Source: Cloacibacterium rupense
GTDB taxonomy: Bacteria > Bacteroidota > Bacteroidia > Flavobacteriales > Weeksellaceae
NCBI RefSeq assembly: GCF_014645495.1
Contig: NZ_BMLV01000001.1
Location: forward strand, 541,996 to 605,995
Reading direction: 5' to 3'
Length of the DNA stretch: 64,000 bases
The notes beneath the pieces are model-generated. The model did not search any database. It was not told the origin of the DNA and saw nothing but the letters and a program-made list of their open reading frames with translations. Shown here in pieces: positions 53,698 through 63,302 of this stretch. Each line of letters begins with the position of its first letter. Position 1 is the first letter of the stretch. The position numbers and the translations under genes are program-made.

Positions 53698-55161
53698 ATG
53701 ATTGATATAAAAGCTAAAATACACGATAAATTCTCTATAGAGTTCAAAGTAGGTTTTGTAGTAAGAAGAAAGACTAGGATTAACGACTTTGCCATTAACA
53801 CTTGGCTCTACATTCCCAATAGCTTAGATATCAACTCTCTTACCTACAGCAAAAAGCAATTCTATATTGATGTAAAATCTAATGTAAGACTCATTACCCC
53901 TAGATTTCTGCTAAGAGAAATTATGGGAGAAGAATGCTCTCCGATGGCCAATCTCGAAAACTCATTTCGTACCATGGCATCAGACCCTACTAGAACTAAT
54001 AAACGCGAGTATGAATATCAAATCAAGATGTTTATGGCGATATTAAAAAGTTCTATGAGAGATGAAATTCTACACATTTACAGCAATACCTTAAAAGAAG
54101 ACACCCCTTTTCTCTGTGAATCTTATATTAAAAACATAGAAGAAATCACCCAAAAATATAGAAGCCTGAGAACCATCATCAATGCTCCTACAGTTACTGA
54201 AAAAGTATTGAACTATTTTTTCTTTGGAGATGAATTTATGAGCAATATTATAGACCAACACACCTACAGACTTACTTATTTTATAGAAAACAATTACCCC
54301 GAGCACCTAGAAATAATTGAACGATTAAAAGGTTTGATTAAATCTGAAATAAAATATAAAAATGAAAAAGGCTACCAAGTAGCCGAAGAAGAAAGTCAGA
54401 GAAAAAACCAAGAAGTAATCTATAGGCAAGGCATACTAAAAAAATATATAGAAAGTGACCTCTATTTAAAATCTGACCAGAAAAGAGATGGCTTTTTTGT
54501 AGAACAAATCTACTATAGCATAGCTGCCGGAGTTTCTATGATTTTCGCCACGGCAATAGCCTTTTCTTTTCAACAGAAATTTGGGAATTTCACCATGCCA
54601 TTATTTGCAGCACTAGTGGTAAGTTATATGCTAAAAGACCGAATAAAGGATTTGATGCGTTATTATTTTGCACATAAACTAGGGCCTAAGTTTTTTGATA
54701 ATAAGATTAATATGAGTATTAAGGATTTACCGATTGGTTGGAGTAAAGAAGGTGCAGATTTTATTTCTGAAAATAAAGTTCCTACAGAGGTAGATAAACT
54801 CCGCAGCAGGTCACCATTGGTAGAAGCAGAGAATAGAATAAACGATGAGAAAATTCTACTTTATAGAAAAAGAGTAAGAATAGATAGAAACAAACTAGAA
54901 AAAAATAGCAAGTACATAATCTCTGGTATTAATGATATTTTAAGAATATATATCAACAGTTTTACCCAAAAAATGGACAACCCTAGAGTACCTCTTTATA
55001 AATTGGACGAACAAGATAACATTACCACCATCAAAGGCAATAAAGTATATCTCCTGAACATTATTATGCAATTTCAATATGAAGGTAAAACAGATTATAA
55101 ACGCTTCAGAGTAGCTTGCAACCGCACAGGAATCTTAAAAATAGAAGATTTATCTGAATAA
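53698..55161 (+). CDS. Unknown membrane protein closing the phosphate operon
   Basis: 487 residues, not recognised. The N-terminal half (1-270) is soluble: beta-rich to about 80 (EFKVGFVVRRKTRINDFAIN), then helical. Two adjacent TM segments lie at about 275-315 (IAAGVSMIFATAIAFSFQ and LFAALVVSYMLKDRI). The C-terminal half (330-487) is basic and soluble, with LYRKRVRIDRNKLEK and IMQFQYEGKTDYKRFRV. The layout, two cytoplasmic halves around a TM hairpin, suggests a membrane-tethered enzyme or polymer-binding protein. It starts 17 bp after the symporter gene. Confidence 0.8.
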   Translation: MIDIKAKIHDKFSIEFKVGFVVRRKTRINDFAINTWLYIPNSLDINSLTYSKKQFYIDVKSNVRLITPRFLLREIMGEECSPMANLENSFRTMASDPTRTNKREYEYQIKMFMAILKSSMRDEILHIYSNTLKEDTPFLCESYIKNIEEITQKYRSLRTIINAPTVTEKVLNYFFFGDEFMSNIIDQHTYRLTYFIENNYPEHLEIIERLKGLIKSEIKYKNEKGYQVAEEESQRKNQEVIYRQGILKKYIESDLYLKSDQKRDGFFVEQIYYSIAAGVSMIFATAIAFSFQQKFGNFTMPLFAALVVSYMLKDRIKDLMRYYFAHKLGPKFFDNKINMSIKDLPIGWSKEGADFISENKVPTEVDKLRSRSPLVEAENRINDEKILLYRKRVRIDRNKLEKNSKYIISGINDILRIYINSFTQKMDNPRVPLYKLDEQDNITTIKGNKVYLLNIIMQFQYEGKTDYKRFRVACNRTGILKIEDLSE

Positions 55162-55202
55162 GAATAGTTTTTTTTCAAAATAGGACACCTATTTTATTTG
55201 AC

Positions 55203-55234
55203 ACCGTAGAATAATTGTATTCTACGGTTTTTTA
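55203..55234. terminator. Terminator of the phosphate operon (bidirectional)
   Basis: ACCGTAGAAT (55203-55212) / ATTCTACGGT (55219-55228) with a 6-nt loop, followed by TTTTTT. It also serves the convergent lipocalin gene. Confidence 0.92.
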
Positions 55235-55247
55235 TTAATCAAAAACC

Positions 55248-55787
55248 CTATCCCTTATCATGTTTCACCCAGATGAGTTGAGACACGTCATATCCATCTT
55301 TTTTGGCTTTTTCTAGGAATCTTTTTTTAGTGGCTTCGTCTATGGTTTTGGTTCTAGAGAGTATCCAAATGTATTGGGTATTGCTACCATAGACTAAAGC
55401 ATGTTGATATTCTGGGTCTATATCTACCACATTATACCCTGCATAAAATGGCCCAAAGAAAGAAACCTTCAGCCGGGCTTCTGTTTCAGAATTGACGAAT
55501 TTAGCTTTCCCTTCGGCCGACGCCCATTTTTGTTTTTGAGTATTGAAGCCCTTGTTATAGACCCTAATACTCCCGTTATTATTTAGAGAATATTCTGCAG
55601 TAACGTTATCTAAGTTCCTTTCGAAGCGGTAATCGAATCTTGCTATTTCGTACCATTTACCTAGGTATTTCTCTTTTTTAAAGTCTTTTACAGCGGTTAC
55701 TCCCTCAGGAATTCCTACACATGAAGTGCATAAGGAAGAGAAGAATAATAATGCCAATAAACCAGTAAATAGCTTTCTATTTTTCAT
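55248..55787 (-). CDS. blc: Bacterial lipocalin (Blc-like lipoprotein)
   Basis: 179 residues from the ATG at 55787 (MKNRKLFTGLLALLFFSSLCTSC); an upstream ATG adds 15 poor residues. Lipobox SLCTSC; then YLGKWYEIARFDYRFE (lipocalin motif 1), NVTAEYSL, YNVVDIDPEYQHALVYG and YIWILSRT. These are the Blc hallmarks. The protein sits in the outer membrane and binds fatty acids or lysophospholipids. Single gene. Confidence 0.94.
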   Translation of the reverse strand: MKNRKLFTGLLALLFFSSLCTSCVGIPEGVTAVKDFKKEKYLGKWYEIARFDYRFERNLDNVTAEYSLNNNGSIRVYNKGFNTQKQKWASAEGKAKFVNSETEARLKVSFFGPFYAGYNVVDIDPEYQHALVYGSNTQYIWILSRTKTIDEATKKRFLEKAKKDGYDVSQLIWVKHDKG

Positions 55788-55896
55788 TGTTTTTATTTTT
55801 AGACAAAATAAAACATTTTTGAAACAAAACATTTAATTATTTAATTATTCGTTTTCATCTAAATAATAGATAAAATTACTAAATAAGGGCAGTTTT

Positions 55897-55927
55897 TTTG
55901 TGTAGTCTTTTATATATTGTATTTTTG
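55897..55927 (+). promoter_or_regulatory. Promoter of pruA (TTTG-N19-TATTTTTG)
   Basis: TTTG at 55897-55900 and TATTTTTG at 55920-55927 match the Bacteroidota housekeeping sigma consensus (TTTG, 19-20 bp, TAnnTTTG). The expected transcript start is near 55934, about 27 bp before the ATG. Confidence 0.8.
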
Positions 55928-55960
55928 TAAAGAATCAATTTTAATATAAAAATTAAAAAT

Positions 55961-57586
55961 ATGTCATTTGCAATTTCTAGAGTACCCGCTCCTAAAAATG
56001 AACCTGTAAGAAGCTATGCTCCCGGTTCTGCAGAGATTAAATCTCTCATCTCCACTTATAAAAAAATGTGGAAAGAAAAAGTAGAAATCCCAATGATTAT
56101 TGACGGAAAGGAAGTAAAAACTGATGAAAAAGCCAGTTTACACTCTCCTCAAGATCATAAACATACGTTAGGCTTCTATTATAAAGGAAACAAAAAGCAC
56201 GTAGATGATGCCATAAAATCTTGTTTGAAAGCCAGAAAAGAATGGGCAGAATTACCTTGGGAACAGCGTGCCTCAATCTTTTTAAAAGCCGCAGATTTAT
56301 TGGCAGGACCATACCGTGATAAAATCAATGCTGCTACCATGATTGGACAAAGCAAGAATGTTTTTCAGGCAGAAATAGACAGTGCTTGTGAAGCGATAGA
56401 TTTCTTGAGATTTAACGTACAATTTATGACAGAATTGTATTCTGAGCAACCGGTATCAGATGCCGGCATCTGGAACAGAGCAGAATACAGACCACTAGAA
56501 GGTTTTACCTACGCTATTACTCCATTTAATTTTACCGCTATTGCGCTTAATTTGCCAACTTCTATGGCTTTGATGGGAAATGTAGTGGTTTGGAAACCTT
56601 CTGCCACCCAAATCTACTCTGCTAAAGTAATAATGGATGTATTGATGGAAGCAGGTTTACCAGCTGGGGTTATCAATATGGTATTTTCTGGAGGTGCAGA
56701 AACCTCTCAGCAGATTCTAAGTCACCCAGACTTTGCGGGAATCCATTTCACGGGTTCTACAGAAGTTTTCCAATCTTTATGGAGACAAATTGGCGAAAAC
56801 ATTCATTTATATAAAACTTATCCAAGAATAGTAGGTGAAACAGGTGGTAAAGACTTTGTAGTAGCCCACCCTTCTGCTATACCTAGTCAAGTTGCTACGG
56901 CATTGGTAAGAGGTGCTTTTGAATATCAAGGACAAAAATGTTCTGCCGCTTCTAGAGCCTACATCCCTAAATCTCTTTGGAAAGAAGTGAAAAAAATAAT
57001 GGGAGCGCAATTGGCAGAAATAAAAATGGGAAGCCCAGAAGACCCATCTAACTTTGTGAATGCGGTAATCGACAAAAATTCTTTTGACAAATGCAAAGGC
57101 TATATCGATAGAGCTAATAAATCTAAAGAGGCTAAAGTAATTTTCGGTGGTGGTTGTGATGCCAAAAAAGGTTGGTTTGTAGAGCCTACAGTAATAGAGA
57201 CCAGCAATCCTCACTACGAAAGTATGGAAGAAGAAATCTTTGGTCCTATTCTTACTCTTTATGTTTACGAAGATAAAGATTGGAAAAAAACCTTACAATT
57301 GGTAGACGAAACTTCACCATACGCATTAACAGGTGCTATTTTCGCTCAAGACAGATATGCGATTAATGAGGCGACCAAAGCGCTAGAAAATGCTGCGGGT
57401 AATTTCTATATTAATGATAAGCCAACAGGTGCAGTGGTAGGTCAACAACCATTTGGAGGAGCTAGAGCTTCTGGAACAAACGACAAGGCTGGTTCTAAAA
57501 TGAATTTATTGCGTTGGGTATCTGCTAGAAGTATTAAAGAAAACTTCTTATCTCCTACAGATTATAAATATCCTTTCTTAGGTTAA
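55961..57586 (+). CDS. pruA: 1-pyrroline-5-carboxylate (glutamate semialdehyde) dehydrogenase
   Basis: 541 residues. Aldehyde dehydrogenase fold with E293 in VGETGGKDF as general base and catalytic C327 in YQGQKCSAASRAYIP. ITPFNFTAIALNLPTSMALMGN binds NAD. Length and motifs are those of mammalian-type P5CDH, the second step of proline breakdown to glutamate. No proline dehydrogenase is fused or adjacent. Own promoter and terminator. Confidence 0.96.
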   Translation: MSFAISRVPAPKNEPVRSYAPGSAEIKSLISTYKKMWKEKVEIPMIIDGKEVKTDEKASLHSPQDHKHTLGFYYKGNKKHVDDAIKSCLKARKEWAELPWEQRASIFLKAADLLAGPYRDKINAATMIGQSKNVFQAEIDSACEAIDFLRFNVQFMTELYSEQPVSDAGIWNRAEYRPLEGFTYAITPFNFTAIALNLPTSMALMGNVVVWKPSATQIYSAKVIMDVLMEAGLPAGVINMVFSGGAETSQQILSHPDFAGIHFTGSTEVFQSLWRQIGENIHLYKTYPRIVGETGGKDFVVAHPSAIPSQVATALVRGAFEYQGQKCSAASRAYIPKSLWKEVKKIMGAQLAEIKMGSPEDPSNFVNAVIDKNSFDKCKGYIDRANKSKEAKVIFGGGCDAKKGWFVEPTVIETSNPHYESMEEEIFGPILTLYVYEDKDWKKTLQLVDETSPYALTGAIFAQDRYAINEATKALENAAGNFYINDKPTGAVVGQQPFGGARASGTNDKAGSKMNLLRWVSARSIKENFLSPTDYKYPFLG

Positions 57587-57608
57587 GATTTAACTTTAAA
57601 TACAATAA

Positions 57609-57645
57609 AAACGCCTCTCAAGATTTTGAGAGGCGTTTGGTTTTT
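57609..57645. terminator. Terminator between pruA and the convergent porin gene
   Basis: AAACGCCTCTCA (57609-57620) / TGAGAGGCGTTT (57627-57638) with a 6-nt loop, then GGTTTTTC. Confidence 0.92.
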
Positions 57646-57658
57646 CATCATTTGCATT

Positions 57659-58942
57659 TTAGAAATGATAGTCTACCCCTAACTGAACCATAGAAGTATT
57701 CATTTCATAAGAAACAGAACTTCCAGGTATTGCTCCATATGGGTTAGATGGAGACGCCATCATAGGATTTAGCAATTGTCCTGTAGTAGAACCAGCGCTA
57801 GTTCCGTAATGGTAGTTGGCGTTGATGGTTAATTTAGGCGTTGCTTTATACCCTACCCCAAACTCATAAGCATGTTTGATGATGGCAGAAGCAGGAATAG
57901 AGAACATTGCCAATTCTGGTTTTATTGGGTTTGAGCTATAGGTATATCCTACTCTAATAGGGAATTTTTCAAAACCTTTGTATTGTAAACCAGCTGAAAC
58001 GATAGACATATTTTGCCATCCAAAACCTGCGATAGAACCATTCATGTTCCATCCTGTGGTTTTGAAACCTTTGGTATTTTCGTAATCTACATATCTGTAA
58101 TCTAATGCTAAGTCTATCATTTTATTAGAATACCCTGTACCAATAGAATAAATAGCCGGGAAATCCATTCTGAACTTATTTTCAGGAGCGGCAGAACCGT
58201 CAAGATAAGTGTTATCAAATTTAAATTCATTAAAGAACACTGGAGTTTTGTAAGAAGCTCCTAGTTTGAAACCTGAATCTGATTTGTAATACACCCCAAA
58301 CTGCGCTCCAAAACCAAATGCAGAAGCATTGTCAGAATTAGGATAGCCCATGGTCATGCTGGGGCCTGCCAATGGATTAGGATGAATTTTCAAACTAGAA
58401 TAATTGATGTTTGGTTGGATACCGATGGATAAATTATTACTCAACTTGTATGCGTAGGCAAAACCTACTTGCATCAACATATAATTGGATTCTAAATTAC
58501 CAAAACCACCATACTGTTGTGGTGCTAAAACAGGATTGGTCATATCCTCTGGATATTCTACCCCAAATCCGCTTACCCCAAAAATGGAAACGCCAAATTT
58601 ATGTTTATCATTCTTCCCAAAAGTAAATGCAACTGCAGGCATTACAGAATTAGGTTTTTGGTCTTCGGTAGTGCCAGACATGGTAGCAGTACCATTGTTA
58701 AAAGAAGAAGACAATTTAGGATTAGACATAAAAAGTCCTGCGCTTACAGAAAGGTCGTTGCCAGAAAACTCTGTGATTCCCGCAGGATTCCATTGTAGTG
58801 CTCCGCTTATATCAATCACCTGACCCGTAGAAGCTCCTCCCATAGACATATTTACAGAACCTATACCTTGCATTAAATGGCCTGTTTGTGCCATAATAAC
58901 TCCAGAGAATAATATTCCTAGAGTAGTAATTACTTTTTTCAT
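57659..58942 (-). CDS. OmpP1/FadL-family outer-membrane transport protein
   Basis: 427 residues from ATG at 58942 (MKKVITTLGILFSGVIMAQ signal peptide); a TTG 27 bp upstream extends the frame but is not needed. GSVNMSMGGASTG and WNPAGITEF near the N-terminus are FadL signatures (the plug and NPA motif), and a 14-strand barrel follows, ending MVQLGVDYHF. It imports long-chain fatty acids or other hydrophobic molecules. A TAACTTTG -7-like box lies about 25-32 bp before the ATG. Confidence 0.93.
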   Translation of the reverse strand: MKKVITTLGILFSGVIMAQTGHLMQGIGSVNMSMGGASTGQVIDISGALQWNPAGITEFSGNDLSVSAGLFMSNPKLSSSFNNGTATMSGTTEDQKPNSVMPAVAFTFGKNDKHKFGVSIFGVSGFGVEYPEDMTNPVLAPQQYGGFGNLESNYMLMQVGFAYAYKLSNNLSIGIQPNINYSSLKIHPNPLAGPSMTMGYPNSDNASAFGFGAQFGVYYKSDSGFKLGASYKTPVFFNEFKFDNTYLDGSAAPENKFRMDFPAIYSIGTGYSNKMIDLALDYRYVDYENTKGFKTTGWNMNGSIAGFGWQNMSIVSAGLQYKGFEKFPIRVGYTYSSNPIKPELAMFSIPASAIIKHAYEFGVGYKATPKLTINANYHYGTSAGSTTGQLLNPMMASPSNPYGAIPGSSVSYEMNTSMVQLGVDYHF

Positions 58943-59098
58943 GATTTTTTTATTATTTATGCTTAACAAAGTTACTTTGCTAAAACATCTGTAGTATTAT
59001 GATAAGTACTGCGTTTTGTCACGTTACACGTATATTACCATACATAGAATAAATATTACCACGAAAAGAGGTTGTAAAACAAAAAAATCCTCTCACTT

Positions 59099-59118
59099 TC
59101 GTGAGAGGAACATTTTTT
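59099..59118. terminator. Bidirectional terminator
   Basis: CCTCTCAC / GTGAGAGG with a TTTC loop, flanked by an A-run and a T-run; about 100 bp behind the methyltransferase gene at 59222. Confidence 0.85.
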
Positions 59119-59221
59119 CATTGTATTTTTATAATCAAACTCAGATTATAATCCAAATATATAATTTTTTTTTGATATAAATCATATTTTTAATAAAAAT
59201 TAATACTAAGGCATCAAATCT

Positions 59222-60013
59222 TTATTTTTTCTTGGCCATTATTGAATACATCAAAGGAATTTTGTCAAATAATTCAGAAATTCTATATTTACCAGGCTCG
59301 AACTCTATTGTTTTTTTGAAACAAGCGTAGGGAGACCAGTCATATTCTTGGAAATCATTAAGACTAAAACCGTTATTGATGAGGTTTTGGATGACTTCTG
59401 CCAAAGAATGATTCCACATGACATATTCTTGAGAAAGAAGAGCAGATTGGTCTGCATAAGTTCCCTCATAAGTTTCTATAATAGGTTCTTTGCTAGAATA
59501 AGGATATTTGACATAGGTAAAATCATCATCAAACATCCATACCACAGGATGAAATTCTACCATTACAAAAGTACCATTAGGTTTTAGAAATTTAGAAATC
59601 ACCTGGGCCCACTTTTTCATATCGGGCAACCAACCTATTACTCCATAACTGGTAAAAACCACATCAAATTCCTCTTCTAAAATATGAGGAAGTTGATAAA
59701 CATCTGCTTCTATAAAATTGACATTTACGCCACATTGAGCGGCTAATTTTTGGGCTTCGGCAATGGCTTTGTCTGATAAGTCAACCGCTGTGACCTCGGC
59801 ACCCATTCTGGCCAATGAAATAGAATCTTGTCCGAAATGACATTGCAAGTGTAGGATTTTCTTCCCACTAACATCTCCTAAAAGTGCTAATTCTGGCTCG
59901 TTAAGAGAAGTTCTGCCCGCTATAAACTCTTCCACAAAATAAAAGTCAGAAGTTAAGTGAAAAGCGACCTTATTATTCCAAGATTTTTTATTGATTTCTA
60001 GGTAATTAAGCAT
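59222..60013 (-). CDS. Class I SAM-dependent methyltransferase
   Basis: 263 residues. Motif I ILHLQCHFGQDSISLARMGA, then TAVDLSDKAI, ADVYQLPHILEEEFDVVFTSYGVIGWLPD and LKPNGTFVMVEF. The N-terminus (NYLEINKKSWNNKVAFHLTSDFY) is typical of a Bacteroidota subfamily of unknown substrate. Single gene. Confidence 0.9.
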   Translation of the reverse strand: MLNYLEINKKSWNNKVAFHLTSDFYFVEEFIAGRTSLNEPELALLGDVSGKKILHLQCHFGQDSISLARMGAEVTAVDLSDKAIAEAQKLAAQCGVNVNFIEADVYQLPHILEEEFDVVFTSYGVIGWLPDMKKWAQVISKFLKPNGTFVMVEFHPVVWMFDDDFTYVKYPYSSKEPIIETYEGTYADQSALLSQEYVMWNHSLAEVIQNLINNGFSLNDFQEYDWSPYACFKKTIEFEPGKYRISELFDKIPLMYSIMAKKK

Positions 60014-60153
60014 TTTAATTGAAGTTTAAAACAAAGATAAAATTATTCTACAAATTCTGTAATGTATAGAATAAATGTTGTAACTTTATAGGGCGATAAA
60101 ATTTCACTTAGAAAACACACTCACAAAAATATTAACACAAAAAAATCACAATT

Positions 60154-60441
60154 ATGAAAAAAGGAGTAAAAATAGTTGGGCTTTTAGCCGGCTTAGGAGC
60201 ATTGGCATTTTGGAGATATAAAAGAGCTACTCCAGAGGAAAAACAAAAAGTAAATGATTTTATCAACAATGCTAAAGATAATATCAATAAATTCAGTGAT
60301 GAACTAAAAACTAAAGCTGAAGACCTAAAAAACCAAGCCGAAAATAAGTACAATGAGTACAAATCACAGGCAGAAACTAAGATGGAAGACATCAAGGAAA
60401 AAGTGGAGGAAAAAATAGAAGAGGTAAAAACTGAATACTAA
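60154..60441 (+). CDS. YtxH-like small membrane-anchored helical protein
   Basis: 95 residues: one N-terminal TM (VKIVGLLAGLGALAFWRYKR) followed by a Lys/Glu-rich amphipathic coil (about 25-95), with repeating K..V..F.N.AKDN and ENKYNEYKSQAE patterns. It resembles YtxH/late-embryogenesis-like stress proteins. Function is unproven. Followed at once by a terminator. Confidence 0.82.
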   Translation: MKKGVKIVGLLAGLGALAFWRYKRATPEEKQKVNDFINNAKDNINKFSDELKTKAEDLKNQAENKYNEYKSQAETKMEDIKEKVEEKIEEVKTEY

Positions 60442-60444
60442 TGA

Positions 60445-60469
60445 AAAAGCCATCGTTTTGATGGCTTTT
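60445..60469. terminator. Terminator between the YtxH-like and DUF1835-like genes
   Basis: AAAAGCCATC / GATGGCTTTT with a 5-nt loop, then ATTTTAT; serves the convergent genes. Confidence 0.9.
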
Positions 60470-60884
60470 ATTTTATAATTTCAGAATTTTCTCTAAAATC
60501 TATTTGCTGAAAAAAGTCTTCGCAAGTCTTATTATCTGGTAAAACTCTTTTCTTTATCCAATTTTTATTTTGGAAAACGTCTAATAAAAACGCTAAATTT
60601 CTCAAGCAAAATTCATCATTACCAAACCAAAAATAGACTGTTGCTTCAGAGGGAATTTTATCCATTTTTAAAAATACTGAAACTACTTTCTCGCGGTAAT
60701 TTTCATCAGGAAATAATGCTTTGAAATAATCTGCTCTTTTCTGAAAAAATATTTCTAATTCATTCACATCATAAGAAGAATCTCCTTCTATCAATGCTTC
60801 TCTGAAAGGATATACTTTATCATTATGAGTTAAAAATTCCTTAAGATGATCACCATTTACGATATGATATTCAAGAGCTTCCAA
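60468..60884 (-). CDS. DUF1835-like protein, short
   Basis: 138 residues. EYHIVNGDHLKEFL, VYPFREALIEGD, FFQKRADYF and VYFWFGNDEFCLRNLAFLL follow the DUF1835 N-terminal domain. Family proteins are normally about twice as long, so this is an N-terminal-only or truncated form. Its stop overlaps the terminator. It starts 7 bp after the stop of hisS, suggesting co-transcription. Confidence 0.75.
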   Translation of the reverse strand: MEALEYHIVNGDHLKEFLTHNDKVYPFREALIEGDSSYDVNELEIFFQKRADYFKALFPDENYREKVVSVFLKMDKIPSEATVYFWFGNDEFCLRNLAFLLDVFQNKNWIKKRVLPDNKTCEDFFQQIDFRENSEIIK

Positions 60885-60891
60885 TAAATAA

Positions 60892-62235
60892 TTATTTTAA
60901 AAACTCTTCTATTTTCATTGTTTTTTGCTCACCAGAAGTTAGATTTTTGATGGTGATGTTTCCTTCTGATATTTCTTGTTCACCCAAGAAAATTAGATTT
61001 TCTATGCCTTTCTTTTCGGCGTAGGTAAATTGTTTTTTAAGTTTTGCACTTTCAGGGTAAATTTCTGCAGCAATTCCTTTTTCACGAAGTTTTGCTAAAA
61101 CTTTCATCGCTTCTGCCGCTTCTTTTTCGCCATAGTTGGCAAAAAGAAATTCTATTTTTCTTTCAGAATTTTGCGGAAAAAGATTCAGTTCTTCTATCAC
61201 GAGGTAAATTCTATCCAACCCAAAAGAAATGCCAATTCCAGGAATATTTTTCACGCCGAAAACTTCGGTAAGGTTGTTATATCTACCACCACCACCAATA
61301 GAACCCATTTCTACCCCTTGCGCTTTCACTTCGAAAATAGCGCCAGTATAATAGTCTAAACCACGAGCCAAAGTAATGTTGAACACCAACTCGTCTTCAA
61401 TTCCTAAATTTTTACAATTTTCTAAAACAAATTCTAGTTCTTCTACTCCACTTTTCCCGATTTCTACATTAGCGAAATTGGTTTTTAGGATTTCTAAAAC
61501 TTCAGATTGAGGTTTATTATCGAAAAGGAAACTTAGTTTTTCAATGGCTTCATCAGCAATATTTTTCTCTTGAAGTTCTTTTACTACGCCATCTTTCCCA
61601 ATTTTATCTAATTTATCTAAAGCAACAGTAAAATCTATCAATTGCTCAGAAATATTGGCAAATTCTGCCAAACCAGAAAGAATTTTACGATTATTGATGT
61701 GTATTTTTACAGGAATTTGTAATTCTTTGAACGACTTTAGATACAACTGCACCAATTCTACTTCTTGCCAAAGACTTTCGCTACCCACCACATCTGCATC
61801 GCACTGATAAAACTCTCTGAAACGGCCTTTTTGTGGTCTATCTGCTCTCCAAACTGGTTGAATTTGGTAACGCTTAAAAGGAAAAGTAAGCGTTCCTTGA
61901 TTCATGGCTACAAAACGTGCAAACGGAACGGTTAAGTCATATCTAAGGGCTTTTTCAGAAATCTGAGCAATTAGTTTTTGAGAATTTTTAGCATTCCAAT
62001 CTTCCTCTTTGGTTTTACTTGCGTAATCTCCAGAATTAAGGATTTTAAAAATCAATCTATCGCCTTCTTCACCGTACTTTCCGGTTAGAGTCGATAAATT
62101 TTCAAAACTTGGCGTTTCCAAAGGTTGAAATCCGAAGAGTTCAAAATTCTTTTGTAAAGTATTGATGATGTATTTTCTGCGGTAAACTTCCTGCGCTGTA
62201 AAATCTCTGGTTCCTTTCGCTAAACTTGGCTTCAT
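60892..62235 (-). CDS. hisS: Histidyl-tRNA synthetase
   Basis: 447 residues from the ATG at 62235 ([20 protein letters not shown]); an upstream ATG adds 17 atypical residues. Class II core: [27 protein letters not shown] (motif 2), the HisA motif [14 protein letters not shown], and [14 protein letters not shown] with [10 protein letters not shown] (motif 3), then the anticodon-binding domain. Essential for charging tRNA-His. Confidence 0.97.
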   Translation of the reverse strand: MKPSLAKGTRDFTAQEVYRRKYIINTLQKNFELFGFQPLETPSFENLSTLTGKYGEEGDRLIFKILNSGDYASKTKEEDWNAKNSQKLIAQISEKALRYDLTVPFARFVAMNQGTLTFPFKRYQIQPVWRADRPQKGRFREFYQCDADVVGSESLWQEVELVQLYLKSFKELQIPVKIHINNRKILSGLAEFANISEQLIDFTVALDKLDKIGKDGVVKELQEKNIADEAIEKLSFLFDNKPQSEVLEILKTNFANVEIGKSGVEELEFVLENCKNLGIEDELVFNITLARGLDYYTGAIFEVKAQGVEMGSIGGGGRYNNLTEVFGVKNIPGIGISFGLDRIYLVIEELNLFPQNSERKIEFLFANYGEKEAAEAMKVLAKLREKGIAAEIYPESAKLKKQFTYAEKKGIENLIFLGEQEISEGNITIKNLTSGEQKTMKIEEFLK

Positions 62236-62376
62236 TTTTTGTAATTGATAAATGATAATTGGTAACTGATTTGCAAAAATACGCAAAAAAAATTTGCTGG
62301 ATGCTGGATGTTAGATGCTGGATGAATACTTGTTGCCTAAATATCAATTTAACATTAATCATTTATCTATCATCAT

Positions 62377-62874
62377 TTATGAAACATCAATCATGCTTTT
62401 CAGCATCCAAAGATTGCAACCTCCATGTCCAGAATTTCCTAGTGGTTTTTCTAGAAATTGGAAGCCTTGTTTTTCGTAAATGGTAACGGCAGTAGAAAAC
62501 TCAGGAATGCTTTCTAAATAAATCTGAGAATAGCCAAATTCTTTGGCGGTTTCTATGGTTTTTTCTAATAATAATCTGCCAATACCTCTTCCTCTTCCGT
62601 TTTCTGAAATATAGAATTTTACGAGTTCTGTGCAATTTTCTGGCAAGTTTTCGGTGGGGAAAATTCCGCAACAGCCTACAATTTTATCGTCTAATTCCGC
62701 TACCCAAAGTTGAGATTTCGGAGTTTGAAACAAAGCAAATAAATCATCTGTTGTAGGATCTTGATAGACAGTTCCTGCAGTGCATTTTACTTCGAAATCA
62801 TGAAAGCAACTTCTGATAATTTTGGCTAAAACGACGTTGTCTGTGGATTGGATTGGTCTGATATTGATTTTCAT
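62377..62874 (-). CDS. GNAT-family acetyltransferase
   Basis: 165 residues. FYISENGRGRGIGRLLLEKTI contains the acetyl-CoA-binding R/Q-x-x-G-x-G/A motif. LYLESIPEFSTAVTIYEKQGF completes the fold. The substrate is unknown. The N-terminus (MKINIRPIQSTDNVVLAKII) is typical. Confidence 0.92.
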   Translation of the reverse strand: MKINIRPIQSTDNVVLAKIIRSCFHDFEVKCTAGTVYQDPTTDDLFALFQTPKSQLWVAELDDKIVGCCGIFPTENLPENCTELVKFYISENGRGRGIGRLLLEKTIETAKEFGYSQIYLESIPEFSTAVTIYEKQGFQFLEKPLGNSGHGGCNLWMLKSMIDVS

Positions 62875-62919
62875 CTTTCAAAAATAGTGATTTTGAATGC
62901 AAAGATGAAATCTTAAAAA

Positions 62920-62949
62920 TAAAAAGCCTTGCCAAAAAAATGACAAGGC
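62920..62949 (-). terminator. Terminator of ssb
   Basis: GCCTTG / CAAGGC around a T-rich loop; on the minus strand followed by TTTTTATTTTT. Confidence 0.85.
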
Positions 62950-62972
62950 GATAGTTTCATTTGTGTTTTTCT

Positions 62973-63302
62973 CTATTTGGCACCTAAAAGAACCAATTCA
63001 TCTACTCTAATTTCTGTAAAATAGCGTTTTTGTCCGTCTTTGTCGTCATACGTTCTGTAGGTTAGTTTACCTTCTACGGCAATTTCTTTTCCTTTTTGCA
63101 CGTATTTTTCCATAATATCTGCTAGTTTTCCGTTGAAAACCAGATTGTGCCATTGTGTTTCTTCTACTCTTTCACCAAGAGAATTGGTATAAAAATCATT
63201 GGTAGCAAGAGATACTTTAGCGATTTTTCCTTTTTCGAAATTTACGATTTCTACTTCTTTACCGGTGTGACCAATCAACGTCACTTTGTTTCTTAAAGAC
63301 AT
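62973..63302 (-). CDS. ssb: Short single-stranded DNA-binding protein
   Basis: 109 residues: one OB fold (NKVTLIGHTGKEVEI, ATNDFYTN, TQWHNLVFNGKLADIMEKYVQKG, VEGKLTYRTYDD). It lacks the disordered tail and acidic DDDIPF-like tip of housekeeping SSB, so it is likely a secondary SSB, perhaps for repair or uptake. Single gene with its own terminator. Confidence 0.93.
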   Translation of the reverse strand: MSLRNKVTLIGHTGKEVEIVNFEKGKIAKVSLATNDFYTNSLGERVEETQWHNLVFNGKLADIMEKYVQKGKEIAVEGKLTYRTYDDKDGQKRYFTEIRVDELVLLGAK

